This document shows, piece after piece, positions 7,187 to 14,165 of a stretch of DNA of 16,636 nucleotides. Every line of letters starts with the position of its first letter. Position 1 is the stretch's first letter. Below the pieces are notes generated by a model. It did not search any database. It had not been told where the DNA came from and worked only from the letters and a program-made list of their open reading frames with translations. The stretch is taken from assembly GCA_050014895.1 (NCBI GenBank), contig JBEKCL010000061.1, positions 1 to 16,636 on the forward strand, read 5' to 3'. The position numbers and the translations under genes were made by a program. Source of the DNA: JAFGLP01 sp050014895 (lineage in GTDB: Bacteria > Chloroflexota > Dehalococcoidia > GIF9 > UBA5629).

Positions 7187-8077
7187 TTAACGCGGTTTCA
7201 AAAAATCGGGTTTGGCAAACTCCGGGTTTTTCCAATCATAGAATCCCTTACCGCTTTTCATTCCCAGTTCGCCGCGGTCGATCATAGCTTTGAGCGCATC
7301 GGGCGGTCTGTCTTTGGGGTCTTTGCTATCGAGGTAGTATTGCATCTCGATATCGTAGACTACGTCGAGTCCGACGCTGTCCATCATGGCGAAAGGACCG
7401 GACGGCATGACTGACCAGATCATCCATGCGCGGTCGATATCCCTGAAATCGGCATTGCCGTTGGCCCAGGATGCAAGAGACTCTCTTTTCACTGAACGCC
7501 AGATCCGGTTGAAGACGAATCCCATGCATTCTTTCTTGACAAGCAAAGGAAGGCAACCAATACTCCTTGCCCATGCTTGCAGAGCATCGACTGTTTCCTT
7601 GCTGGTCGCAGTACCGCCTCCGATATCTACAAAATAGTTTTTCATTACTGGGGCATAAAAGTGCAGATTAGCAACTTTATCGCCGCGAGCTACGGCCGAT
7701 TCTATTTTGGAAACCGGCAGTGAGGAGCTGTTTGTGGCTATTATCGTTGACGCAGGCGCCAGTTTATCAAGCTGGGTAAATACTTCTCTCTTAAGTTCCA
7801 GCCGTTCGGGCACGATTTCTATTATCAGGTCGGTATCTTTTACTACGTCGGCAAGAGTGCTGTAATACGATACCCTTTTATGGAACGGCTCGGGGTCTCC
7901 CTTAAACTCGCCCTCCAGGGAGTATACGTCTATTATAAGTTTGATATCGTTCCTGGCCTTGTCGAGGGCCTCTTTTTTCAAATCGTAGATGCGCACTGAT
8001 GACCCGTGCAGTATGGCCCTCACGGCAATTTGTATACCCATAAACCCGGAACCTATGATTGCCACCGTATTAATCAT
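7187..8077 (-). CDS. 3-hydroxyacyl-CoA dehydrogenase family enzyme (HAD2)
   Basis: The 296-residue protein carries the Rossmann motif IIGSGFMGIQIA (7-18) and the 3HCDH C-terminal domain from about residue 184. The SNSSSL-like stretch TNSSSL (115-120), His139 in LHFYAPV and Asn190 in FVFNRIWRSVKRE are conserved. The glutamate that normally pairs with the catalytic histidine twelve residues later is aspartate (Asp151 in YFVDIG). It is clearly a paralogue rather than a recent copy of HAD1. AAGGAG precedes the ATG by seven bases, and the gene starts 11 bp after the tetR stop. The likely role is NAD-dependent oxidation of a beta-hydroxy acid or its CoA ester in the same route as BKACE. Two dehydrogenases could serve two stereoisomers or two steps. 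A second, degraded copy of its 3' end lies at 4667-4738. Confidence 0.9.
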   Translation of the reverse strand: MINTVAIIGSGFMGIQIAVRAILHGSSVRIYDLKKEALDKARNDIKLIIDVYSLEGEFKGDPEPFHKRVSYYSTLADVVKDTDLIIEIVPERLELKREVFTQLDKLAPASTIIATNSSSLPVSKIESAVARGDKVANLHFYAPVMKNYFVDIGGGTATSKETVDALQAWARSIGCLPLLVKKECMGFVFNRIWRSVKRESLASWANGNADFRDIDRAWMIWSVMPSGPFAMMDSVGLDVVYDIEMQYYLDSKDPKDRPPDALKAMIDRGELGMKSGKGFYDWKNPEFAKPDFLKPR

Positions 8078-8088
8078 TGTTTTACTCC

Positions 8089-8661
8089 TTATCTCTTGAT
8101 CAGTGCATTGCAGAGCAGGTCGACAATCGTGCTTTCATAGCGTTGCGTATCTACATCGGACCAGACGAAACAGATTTTGGTGACCCATTCGATAAGGCCT
8201 CCAACCAGTTCTGCCAGTATTCTCGGATGGTATGGGAATACCCTTTCCTCTTTCATAAGGACCTGGACCCATCGTTTCAGTGTGTTCTGCATTATGATAT
8301 CCGCCTTGGGCCAACCTGAGTTCAGCCCCATGCTGCGCTTCAGGTCCAGCAGCCTGACCAGATCGGCATTCGCCTCAGCATGCTTAAAAGCCGCATGAAC
8401 ACCGCCGGCGATTGCAGTCCTTATGTCGGGATTTTCAAGAAAAGGGGTCAGGGCATCGACGGTCTCAAGAAGATAAACATCGCATAGGGCGTCGATTATA
8501 TCGGTCTTGGACTTGAAGTACAGGTAGACTGTACCCGTAGCAATCCCTGCACCGGTGGCTATTTGAGAGATAGTAGTGTCTTCTACCCCCTTTTCTTTGA
8601 AAAGGGCACGTGCCGCTTGAAGAATCGCCTCTCGTTTAGCCGGATCAATTTTACGGGACAT
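8089..8661 (-). CDS. TetR/AcrR family transcriptional regulator
   Basis: The 190-residue protein has a typical TetR N-terminus: REAILQAARALFKEKGVEDTTISQIATGAGIATGTVYLYFKSK, with the helix-turn-helix at about 29-48, and a helical ligand-binding C-terminal domain with no recognisable substrate signature. It is the second gene of the operon, 19 bp after the serine hydrolase stop. TetR proteins normally repress their own or neighbouring promoters until a ligand binds. The obvious target is the 17-bp palindrome at 10039-10055 over the operon promoter. The ligand may be the pathway substrate or an acyl-CoA. Both are inference. The leader carries CGAGAGCAAA rather than a strong Shine-Dalgarno. Confidence 0.93.
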   Translation of the reverse strand: MSRKIDPAKREAILQAARALFKEKGVEDTTISQIATGAGIATGTVYLYFKSKTDIIDALCDVYLLETVDALTPFLENPDIRTAIAGGVHAAFKHAEANADLVRLLDLKRSMGLNSGWPKADIIMQNTLKRWVQVLMKEERVFPYHPRILAELVGGLIEWVTKICFVWSDVDTQRYESTIVDLLCNALIKR

Positions 8662-8680
8662 TGTTTGCTCTCGTACTTCG

Positions 8681-9931
8681 TTACTTTAGTAATTGGATGA
8701 TGGCGCGGGCAATCATTGCCCATTCTTGGGAATCCCCGCTGGCGCCGTTGCGGATAACAAATGCGTTGTTTCCGGGGCTTATATAAATAATTTGCCCCAG
8801 ATGACCCAGTGCAGCGTAATCATATGTCCCGTCCTGGTTATGCATACCCCACCAGTGGTATTTATAGTACCCGCCCATATCTTTCCATTCCGGATAAGTT
8901 TTAAAAGGACGGTTGTCAGCGGGATCGGGCGAAGTGGCTTCCTTGACCCAACCTGAGGGCAACAACTGCTTTCCATTCCAGTAGCCGTCATTCAGGAATA
9001 ACCTGGCGAATTTGGCAAAATCAATGGACCTTGCGTTGAGCCCGCCGCCCATCTGCTCAAGGCCGCTTTCCTGGCTATCCAGGCTCCACGATGCCGGATA
9101 TTCCATGCCTAGGGGTTTCCATATCTTTTCTTCCAGATAGGCCGAGGCTGTTTTATGGCTGGTACGCTCAAGGATAATCCCTTCCAGGAGCGGGTAGGCA
9201 TTGTGGTAATAGAAGTAAGAACCGATGGGCCCCGTACCGCCGTGCAGGCTCAGGACATGCGCCCGCATATCGGGTAAGTAATAAGTGAGCGAATCATCAT
9301 TATAAAAGGGATAAAATAGTGTCCAGCCGTCTGAGTAGCCTGTCCAGGGAATACCTGAATTCATCAGCATGAGATCGCGGATTGTCATCGTATCCAGCCC
9401 GCGTCCTTTGAGCTCAGGGAGATAAGTTATTATAGTGTCGTTAATACTGTGGATGTAGCCGTCCTGTACGGCCAATCCTACTAACGTTGAGGTGAAAGAC
9501 TTGGCTGCGGAAAAAGACCTGTTGATTGAATCTCGCGTATATCCGTTAAAGTATTTTTCATAAAGCAATTGATCGTCTTTGACAATAATTAATGCTGTTG
9601 TTGATGATTGTTCCAGGTACTTTTCGAAGTCTTCGATCACTTTCTGTTTGCCGGCATATGTATATATAAGCTGCCGTCCTAAATTGACTGTCTGTTCGGC
9701 CGTTGGGAAATTGAAGGCCGGCGCCTGGTTTTGCACAGCCCTTGACGGGAAAACACGTGTATAGTCAGTAATTGAAGACTCACCATATACGAGTACGCGG
9801 TAGGTATATACCGGACCATGCGTAATAACAAGGGCTGCAAGATATCCCAGTATCAGAACAACAGACACACCGATAAGGACTGATAAAGTAATAAAAGTAC
9901 GCTTGATCCACTTTTTCGATATCCCTGACAT
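8681..9931 (-). CDS. Membrane-anchored serine hydrolase (beta-lactamase/6-aminohexanoate hydrolase-like)
   Basis: With the ATG at 9931 the protein has 416 residues. GAGGA lies seven bases upstream, so I prefer this to the in-frame TTG at 9967, which has no clear site. A basic start (KKWIKR) and a hydrophobic helix at about 13-36 anchor it with the catalytic domain outside. The PF00144 triad motifs are visible: S141-A-A-K144 in NRSFSAAKSFTSTLVG, Y242-H-N244 in YYHNAYPLLEG, and GHLGQ (376-380) in place of the KTG box. This pattern fits the esterase/amidase branch (EstB, NylB-like) better than true beta-lactamases. It is the first gene of the operon. In context it may release a hydroxy acid from an ester or amide outside the cell, which is inference. 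Confidence 0.87.
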   Translation of the reverse strand: MSGISKKWIKRTFITLSVLIGVSVVLILGYLAALVITHGPVYTYRVLVYGESSITDYTRVFPSRAVQNQAPAFNFPTAEQTVNLGRQLIYTYAGKQKVIEDFEKYLEQSSTTALIIVKDDQLLYEKYFNGYTRDSINRSFSAAKSFTSTLVGLAVQDGYIHSINDTIITYLPELKGRGLDTMTIRDLMLMNSGIPWTGYSDGWTLFYPFYNDDSLTYYLPDMRAHVLSLHGGTGPIGSYFYYHNAYPLLEGIILERTSHKTASAYLEEKIWKPLGMEYPASWSLDSQESGLEQMGGGLNARSIDFAKFARLFLNDGYWNGKQLLPSGWVKEATSPDPADNRPFKTYPEWKDMGGYYKYHWWGMHNQDGTYDYAALGHLGQIIYISPGNNAFVIRNGASGDSQEWAMIARAIIQLLK

Positions 9932-10038
9932 CAGTGCATCCTCACATATTTGCCTGAACTCTTGCAATTTACAGCGAAAGAAAGTTTTATTGCCTGTCCG
10001 CAGTTAAACCAGCTCACAATATTCAGCCTGAATAGATA

Positions 10039-10055
10039 AATGAATCATATTCATT
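10039..10055. promoter_or_regulatory. 17-bp palindromic operator, probable TetR site
   Basis: AATGAAT and its exact reverse complement ATTCATT flank a three-base centre (CAT). The palindrome overlaps the downstream half of the -10 box and the presumed transcription start of the minus-strand operon that includes a tetR gene. Site size and position fit TetR-type repression by blocking polymerase. Binding is inferred, not shown. Confidence 0.65.
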
Positions 10056-10081
10056 ATAAAGATGATTGATGCGTCTGTCAA
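10053..10081 (-). promoter_or_regulatory. Consensus sigma-70 promoter of the seven-gene catabolic operon
   Basis: On the minus strand TTGACA (10081-10076) and TATAAT (10058-10053) are both perfect and separated by exactly 17 bases. Transcription would begin near 10046, inside the operator-like palindrome, giving a leader of about 115 bases before the ATG at 9931. A promoter this strong would need tight repression, consistent with the overlapping palindrome. Confidence 0.8.
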
Positions 10082-10143
10082 GTGAAAAACCGACCTCGTT
10101 TACAGCAGAACTATATTCCAATTATAGATGCGGTTTTTCACTT
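10080..10143. repeat. 13-bp perfect inverted repeat with 38-bp spacer
   Basis: AAGTGAAAAACCG at 10080-10092 is repeated as its exact reverse complement CGGTTTTTCACTT at 10131-10143. The left arm shares two bases with the -35 box of the minus-strand operon promoter. A smaller inverted repeat, CTATA/TATAG, lies inside at 10111-10127. The element may be a paired regulator site, a cruciform or RNA hairpin, or a small mobile-element relic. No target-site duplication or transposase is visible. Confidence 0.6.
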
Positions 10144-10191
10144 AAATATCCCATTTGTGGCAAATGTTATCCTATACAGGAAGCGATAGAT

Positions 10192-10220
10192 TTGTCTTCA
10201 ATTGATACGCAGACTAAAAT
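10192..10220 (+). promoter_or_regulatory. Candidate promoter for the 217-residue unknown protein
   Basis: TTGTCT (10192-10197) and TAAAAT (10215-10220) are separated by 17 bases, with four and five matches to consensus. A start near 10227 leaves a leader containing AAAGGA seven bases before the ATG at 10252. Confidence 0.45.
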
Positions 10221-10251
10221 AAAGGTATTTTACAAAGGAAAGGACAATTAT

Positions 10252-10905
10252 ATGTCGCAAGAACTTGGAAAAGTAGAAAAACCTGAGGTCAGCAGTTTCA
10301 AGCATAACCGTAAAATTTTACAGGTTTCTTTGGTATACGCTGGTAAGGACTCGCCGGCTGAATACATGGAGTTATTCGAGAAGTACTGGCAGCAGGTTGA
10401 CGAAATGATAACCAAATTAGAGAACAAACTGGGCAATGCAACAGTAATATATCATGAGACAATCAATGCCGGGGGTGAAGAAGGGCTGAAAATGTTGGAG
10501 ACCCTCAACCCTAAAAGCCATAATATTGTTGACGTCAGGCAAAAAACCGGGGACAAGCTGAAGTGCATAGAAGACACGGAACTTCTGGAAGAGGTGATGG
10601 ACTGGGAACGTTGCCTTATGATAGGTTTCCTGAGCGATAAAGTGGCTAAGACAGTCTATTCATCTTTCAGCGAAGCATCCCGGAAAAGATACCAGCAGAT
10701 CAGCAAGACCATTGATGAGACTCTTAAGGAGGGGGATATTGCTTTGCTGTTTATCAGGGAAGGGCACATGGTGCAATTCTCGCAGGATGTAGATGTTTTC
10801 AGCGTAGCCCCTCCGGCGCTTGATGAGATACACCGCTGGGCGCGTGAACGTGCTGCCAGGAGGGAAAAGGGTCAGGACAAAGATTCCGACTCTAGCACTG
10901 CTTGA
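10252..10905 (+). CDS. Conserved-looking protein of unknown function, 217 residues
   Basis: I cannot name a domain in this protein with confidence. The ATG at 10252 follows AAAGGA by seven bases. The same frame is open upstream to 10066, but that stretch lacks a ribosome site and covers promoter elements, so I exclude it. No signal peptide or membrane segment is visible. The chain looks alpha/beta, with a well-ordered middle: KILQVSLVYAGKDSPAEY (21-38), YWQQVDEMITKLENKLG (45-61), VIYHETINAGGEEGLKML (65-82), IEDTELLEEVMDWERCLM (106-123) and a C-terminal VAPPALDEIHRWARERAARR (185-204). The tail is charged and disordered. It is divergent from the catabolic operon and convergent with the wHTH-ferredoxin cluster, whose last gene it overlaps by 14 bp. 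Codon use resembles the neighbours. Confidence 0.78.
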   Translation: MSQELGKVEKPEVSSFKHNRKILQVSLVYAGKDSPAEYMELFEKYWQQVDEMITKLENKLGNATVIYHETINAGGEEGLKMLETLNPKSHNIVDVRQKTGDKLKCIEDTELLEEVMDWERCLMIGFLSDKVAKTVYSSFSEASRKRYQQISKTIDETLKEGDIALLFIREGHMVQFSQDVDVFSVAPPALDEIHRWARERAARREKGQDKDSDSSTA

Positions 10906-11947
10906 GCGGGATTTTGCCTGCCTCTCTCGGCTCCAAAAACAGGGCTTCGGTGGGGCAAACATACATACATAGCCCACAACCTATGCACCGGTTTTCGTCC
11001 CGCGTCAGTTTACCATCCTCTATCTTGAGGGCCTGCACCCAGCATCTTGAAATACAGGCTTCGCAAGATGTGCAGTCTTCCTCTTTGACCTGTACCAGGT
11101 ACCGTGCCGAAATCATCTGGCTTGGCATCGGCGACCTCTTTAACCCCTTTATAATCCAGCAGTGGCAGCCGCAGCAGTTGCACTGGATGTTTGTGTACTC
11201 TCCGGGATTATTAACATAAGTGTGAACAAGGCCCGCTTTTTCCGCTTCGTCAAGCCGCTTCAGCGCCTCATCCTTGGTTACCCTTTTGACAAACCCGCGC
11301 TCTATGGGGAATTTGGCCGATTCACCGAAGACCATGCAGTTGCCCATGGGCTCTGAGCTTGGTTTGCCAATCAAATTGCCCTGGTGCCTGCAAACGCAGG
11401 TACCAGCTCCAATATATTCCGTGTCCCTTATCAACTGTTTCATCTCCGCATAGGGGATGACAGAAGTGAGGTGCGTGACCTCTTTTTCGACATGGACTTT
11501 CTTGCCTGGAGCCGATTTCTCTATTTTTGGCGGCGCCGATGACATCATTTCTCTGGGGATTGCCTTGGAGTAATCCCTAAGCAGAAATGCCCACTTTTTA
11601 CTGCGCTCATCCACCACGCCACTCATAAGTTGAAACTCGAATATGCCGGGCACAAAGGGAAGGGCCTCGTACATTTTCTTGCCGTCCGTTCCTTTAATGT
11701 GAACAAGCCCCTTGTCGCCCATCACTTCAAGCTGGCTGGCCAGCTTCTTCATATCTTTAGTGCCCAAATTAGCGGCGATCTCATCAATTGTTGCGTATTC
11801 GACAGGCATTGCGCAGAAGGTAGCGGCCTCTTCGGGTGTGAACAGGAATTCGACAAGGTCGTAGTACTCCTTGCATTTGATGGCAGGTACCGCTGTATTG
11901 CGGGCATTGAGTGCGGCAGCGAGTTTGTCATAAACTGCATTGGCCAT
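10892..11947 (-). CDS. Winged-helix / Cys-rich / 2x[4Fe-4S] ferredoxin fusion, copy C
   Basis: This is the third of three tandem paralogues. The ATG at 11947 (MANAVYDKL) gives 351 residues, lines up with the other copies and has AGGAG nine bases upstream; a start at 11971 would add eight residues. Predicted parts are a winged helix at about 36-97 (TIDEIAANLGTKDMKKLASQLEVMGDKGLVHI then YEALPFVPG), a Cys-rich middle with CVCRHQG (Cys184, Cys186), Cys204 and QCNCCGCHC (256, 258, 259, 261, 263), and a ferredoxin tail with CTSCEACISRC (292-302) and CIGCGLCMYVC (321-331). The tail should bind two [4Fe-4S] clusters. Of the three copies this one has the richest CNCC motif. Role unknown: electron carrier, redox-sensing regulator or both. 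Its stop region overlaps the convergent plus-strand gene. Confidence 0.88.
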   Translation of the reverse strand: MANAVYDKLAAALNARNTAVPAIKCKEYYDLVEFLFTPEEAATFCAMPVEYATIDEIAANLGTKDMKKLASQLEVMGDKGLVHIKGTDGKKMYEALPFVPGIFEFQLMSGVVDERSKKWAFLLRDYSKAIPREMMSSAPPKIEKSAPGKKVHVEKEVTHLTSVIPYAEMKQLIRDTEYIGAGTCVCRHQGNLIGKPSSEPMGNCMVFGESAKFPIERGFVKRVTKDEALKRLDEAEKAGLVHTYVNNPGEYTNIQCNCCGCHCWIIKGLKRSPMPSQMISARYLVQVKEEDCTSCEACISRCWVQALKIEDGKLTRDENRCIGCGLCMYVCPTEALFLEPREAGKIPLKQC

Positions 11948-11983
11948 TTCTATTCTCTCCTTATCCTGCAATTCGGTCCGAGG

Positions 11984-13036
11984 CTAAGCTCTGAGAGGTA
12001 TCTTGCTGGCAGGCCTGGGCTCAAGCTTTAGCGCTTCCGTCGGGCAAACCCACATGCAGATGCCGCAGCCGATGCAACGGTTCTCGTCCCTGGTAAGCTT
12101 ACCGTCGGCCATTTTCAACGCATCCATCTGACATCTGGGGATGCATGCTTCGCAGGCCGTGCAATCGTCTTCATTGATCTTTACTAACCACCTGGCATTT
12201 ACAGCCATGCTTGGGAAGGGTGATTTGCTTACACCGCGAATAATCATGCAGAGGTCCTTATAGCAATTGCAGAGGAGATTAGTGGCTACGTCCGGGCTGT
12301 TGGCAAACTGATGGATCAATCCGGCGTCCTCCGCTTCTTCGATCCGTTTGATTGCCTCTTCTGTGGTCATCCTGGTTGTAAAGCCCCTTTCCGTTGCGAA
12401 TTTGGCGGACTCTCCCAGTATCATGCAGTTATTGATGGGCTTTGTCGACGGTTTACCCAGCAAAGCTCCCTGGTGCCTGCATATACAGGTCCCGCAGGAG
12501 ATATAGTCCGTTTTCAACAACAACTCTTTTATTTCCTGATAGGGGACAATCGTAGCTTTGCTGTCAACGTCCTTATTGACGTCCACTTTCTTTCCGGGGG
12601 CGTAGGATTCCATAGGAGGAGGATTAGCTGACGTAAGGGTTTTGATCATTGCCCGGGCATAATCTCTCAAAAGTGTGGCCATCTTTTTATGGTGTTCATC
12701 CACAATGCCTCGCATCAGTTGGAATTCGAGAATGCCTGGCACAAAAGGGAGGGCTTCGTAGACCTTCTTGCCGTTGCGGTCGCGGATGTGGATGAGCCCC
12801 TTGTCGGCCATCGTTTCTATACGATCTGAGAGTTGCTTCAAGTCTGTGACATGCAGGTTTTCCGCTATTTCTTCTATGGGAGCAAGTCCAAGCGGCATGG
12901 ATATGAATATGGAAGCCTCTTCGGGAGTGAAAAGGAATGTGACGAGATTGTAGAATTCGTCACATTTGACTGCAGGCAACGCCATGGAACGGGCATTGAG
13001 TGCGCCGGCCATTTTTTCATAGACTGCATCCACCAT
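11984..13036 (-). CDS. Winged-helix / Cys-rich / 2x[4Fe-4S] ferredoxin fusion, copy B
   Basis: At 350 residues it aligns with copy A without gaps along its whole length. The winged-helix-like region (PIEEIAENLHVTDLKQLSDRIETMADKGLIHI, about 53-84), the CICRHQG motif (Cys184, Cys186), Cys204 and the two ferredoxin motifs CTACEACIPRC (292-302) and CIGCGICMWVC (321-331) are all kept. The second middle motif differs: CNCYKDLC (256-263) has tyrosine at 259 where copies A and C have cysteine, and there is an additional Cys181. GAGGTG precedes the ATG by about five bases, and the gene begins 21 bp after copy A. No frameshift or stop suggests decay. The changed cysteine may alter a cluster or metal site; the function remains unknown. 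Confidence 0.88.
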   Translation of the reverse strand: MVDAVYEKMAGALNARSMALPAVKCDEFYNLVTFLFTPEEASIFISMPLGLAPIEEIAENLHVTDLKQLSDRIETMADKGLIHIRDRNGKKVYEALPFVPGILEFQLMRGIVDEHHKKMATLLRDYARAMIKTLTSANPPPMESYAPGKKVDVNKDVDSKATIVPYQEIKELLLKTDYISCGTCICRHQGALLGKPSTKPINNCMILGESAKFATERGFTTRMTTEEAIKRIEEAEDAGLIHQFANSPDVATNLLCNCYKDLCMIIRGVSKSPFPSMAVNARWLVKINEDDCTACEACIPRCQMDALKMADGKLTRDENRCIGCGICMWVCPTEALKLEPRPASKIPLRA

Positions 13037-13057
13037 GTCTCACCTCTTAATTGAAAT

Positions 13058-14110
13058 TTATGATATAAGCGGAATTTTGCTGGCGGGCAAAGGTTTCAAT
13101 GTAAGTGCCTCAGTGGGACAAGCCCACATGCACAGGCCGCATCCTATGCAGCGTTTTTCATCTCTTGTAAGGCTGCCATCTACCATTTTAAGTGCTTCCA
13201 TCTGGCACCTTGAAACACAGGCCCCGCAGCTTGTGCATTCGTCGTTATTTATTTCCACGAGATACCTGGCGATAACCAGCGTGCCTGGCGACGGGCTTTT
13301 CCTGGCGCTTCTCATAATCCCACAGTGGTCATGGCAGCAATTGCACAGGGGTTTAAAATAGTCGCCTGTTGTATAAGCGTAGGTGTGGACCAACCCGGCA
13401 GCCTCAGCCTGGTCAATGATCTGAATTGCTTCTTCTTGGGTTAATCTCCTGGCAAAGCGTTTATCAACGGAGAACCTGGCGGATTCACCCAGCAGCATGC
13501 AATTATTCACCGGTTTAGTGCATGGCTTATCCATTAAAGCGCCCTCATGCCTGCAAACGCAGGTACCCGCAGAGATAAATTCAGTATGCATAATCAGCTC
13601 TTTCAATTCTTTATAAGGGACTATTGTAGTCCTGGGATCTATGTTCTTATCGACGGGTACCGTTCTTGCTGGGGCTGACTTATCTATTTGAGGAGGATTA
13701 CCCGATTTATACATCTTGCCGATGGCCCGCTCGTATGTTTTCAGAAGGGCTACCATTTTTTTATGATATTCGTCTACAATGCCGCTCATCATGTGGAATT
13801 CAACAGTGCCTGGTATCAGGGGTAAACCTTCGTACAATTTTACTCCGTCTCTATCCTCTATATGGACAAGGCCTTTGTCTTCCATGATCTCCAAGTTTTT
13901 GGCCAGTTTCTGCAGATCGGCAGCGGGTAAATTTCCAGCGATCTCATTGATGGAAGATAAGCCAAGGGGCATAGCTACATAAATAGCAGCATATTCCGAT
14001 GTGTAAAGGAAACTGATGAAATCAAAGAACTCGCTGCAAATTATAGAGGGTAGGGAGGTGTTGCGCGCATTGAGGGCACCAGCTAATTTTTCATATATTG
14101 GATCGACCAT
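13058..14110 (-). CDS. Winged-helix / Cys-rich / 2x[4Fe-4S] ferredoxin fusion, copy A
   Basis: This is the promoter-proximal member of the tandem set, with 350 residues and GAGGTGA before the ATG. The N-terminal part predicts a winged helix (SINEIAGNLPAADLQKLAKNLEIMEDKGLVHI, about 53-84, then YEGLPLIPGTVEF). The middle carries CVCRHEG (Cys184, Cys186), Cys197, Cys204 and CNCCHDHC (256, 258, 259, 263). The tail has CTSCGACVSRC (292-302) and CIGCGLCMWAC (321-331), two [4Fe-4S] ligand sets. No signal peptide or membrane helix is visible, so it should be cytoplasmic. Similar Fe-S proteins with a CxCRH and CNCC core occur in anaerobes, to my knowledge without an assigned role. The dedicated promoter and palindrome just upstream suggest regulated expression, possibly autoregulation through the winged helix. 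Confidence 0.88.
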   Translation of the reverse strand: MVDPIYEKLAGALNARNTSLPSIICSEFFDFISFLYTSEYAAIYVAMPLGLSSINEIAGNLPAADLQKLAKNLEIMEDKGLVHIEDRDGVKLYEGLPLIPGTVEFHMMSGIVDEYHKKMVALLKTYERAIGKMYKSGNPPQIDKSAPARTVPVDKNIDPRTTIVPYKELKELIMHTEFISAGTCVCRHEGALMDKPCTKPVNNCMLLGESARFSVDKRFARRLTQEEAIQIIDQAEAAGLVHTYAYTTGDYFKPLCNCCHDHCGIMRSARKSPSPGTLVIARYLVEINNDECTSCGACVSRCQMEALKMVDGSLTRDEKRCIGCGLCMWACPTEALTLKPLPASKIPLIS

Positions 14111-14146
14111 TAATCACCTCATTTATCTGAAAGAGAGATAATTTGT

Positions 14147-14163
14147 GTGCAAGATATTTGCAC
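14147..14163. promoter_or_regulatory. Operator-like palindrome at the start of the ferredoxin-fusion operon
   Basis: GTGCAA and its reverse complement TTGCAC flank a five-base centre (GATAT). On the minus strand the palindrome begins two bases after the -10 box and so covers the predicted transcription start. This position is typical of a repressor site. A winged-helix dimer of the downstream genes is one possible ligand, which is inference. Confidence 0.6.
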
Positions 14164-14165
14164 GC

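Noticed and set aside
8681..8692. TTACT-TT-AGTAA palindrome before the tetR gene
   Set aside because: It is formed by the last codons and stop of the serine hydrolase, with no promoter nearby, so it is probably chance.
9932..9967. TTG start for the serine hydrolase at 9967
   Set aside because: The ATG at 9931 has GAGGA at good spacing and begins directly before the basic, hydrophobic anchor.
10066..10251. Upstream in-frame extension of the 217-residue protein
   Set aside because: It has no ribosome-binding site, overlaps the inverted repeat and promoter elements, and its translation is low-complexity compared with the ordered protein after 10252.
11948..11971. ATG at 11971 for ferredoxin-fusion copy C
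   Set aside because: The ATG at 11947 aligns with both paralogues and has AGGAG nine bases upstream.
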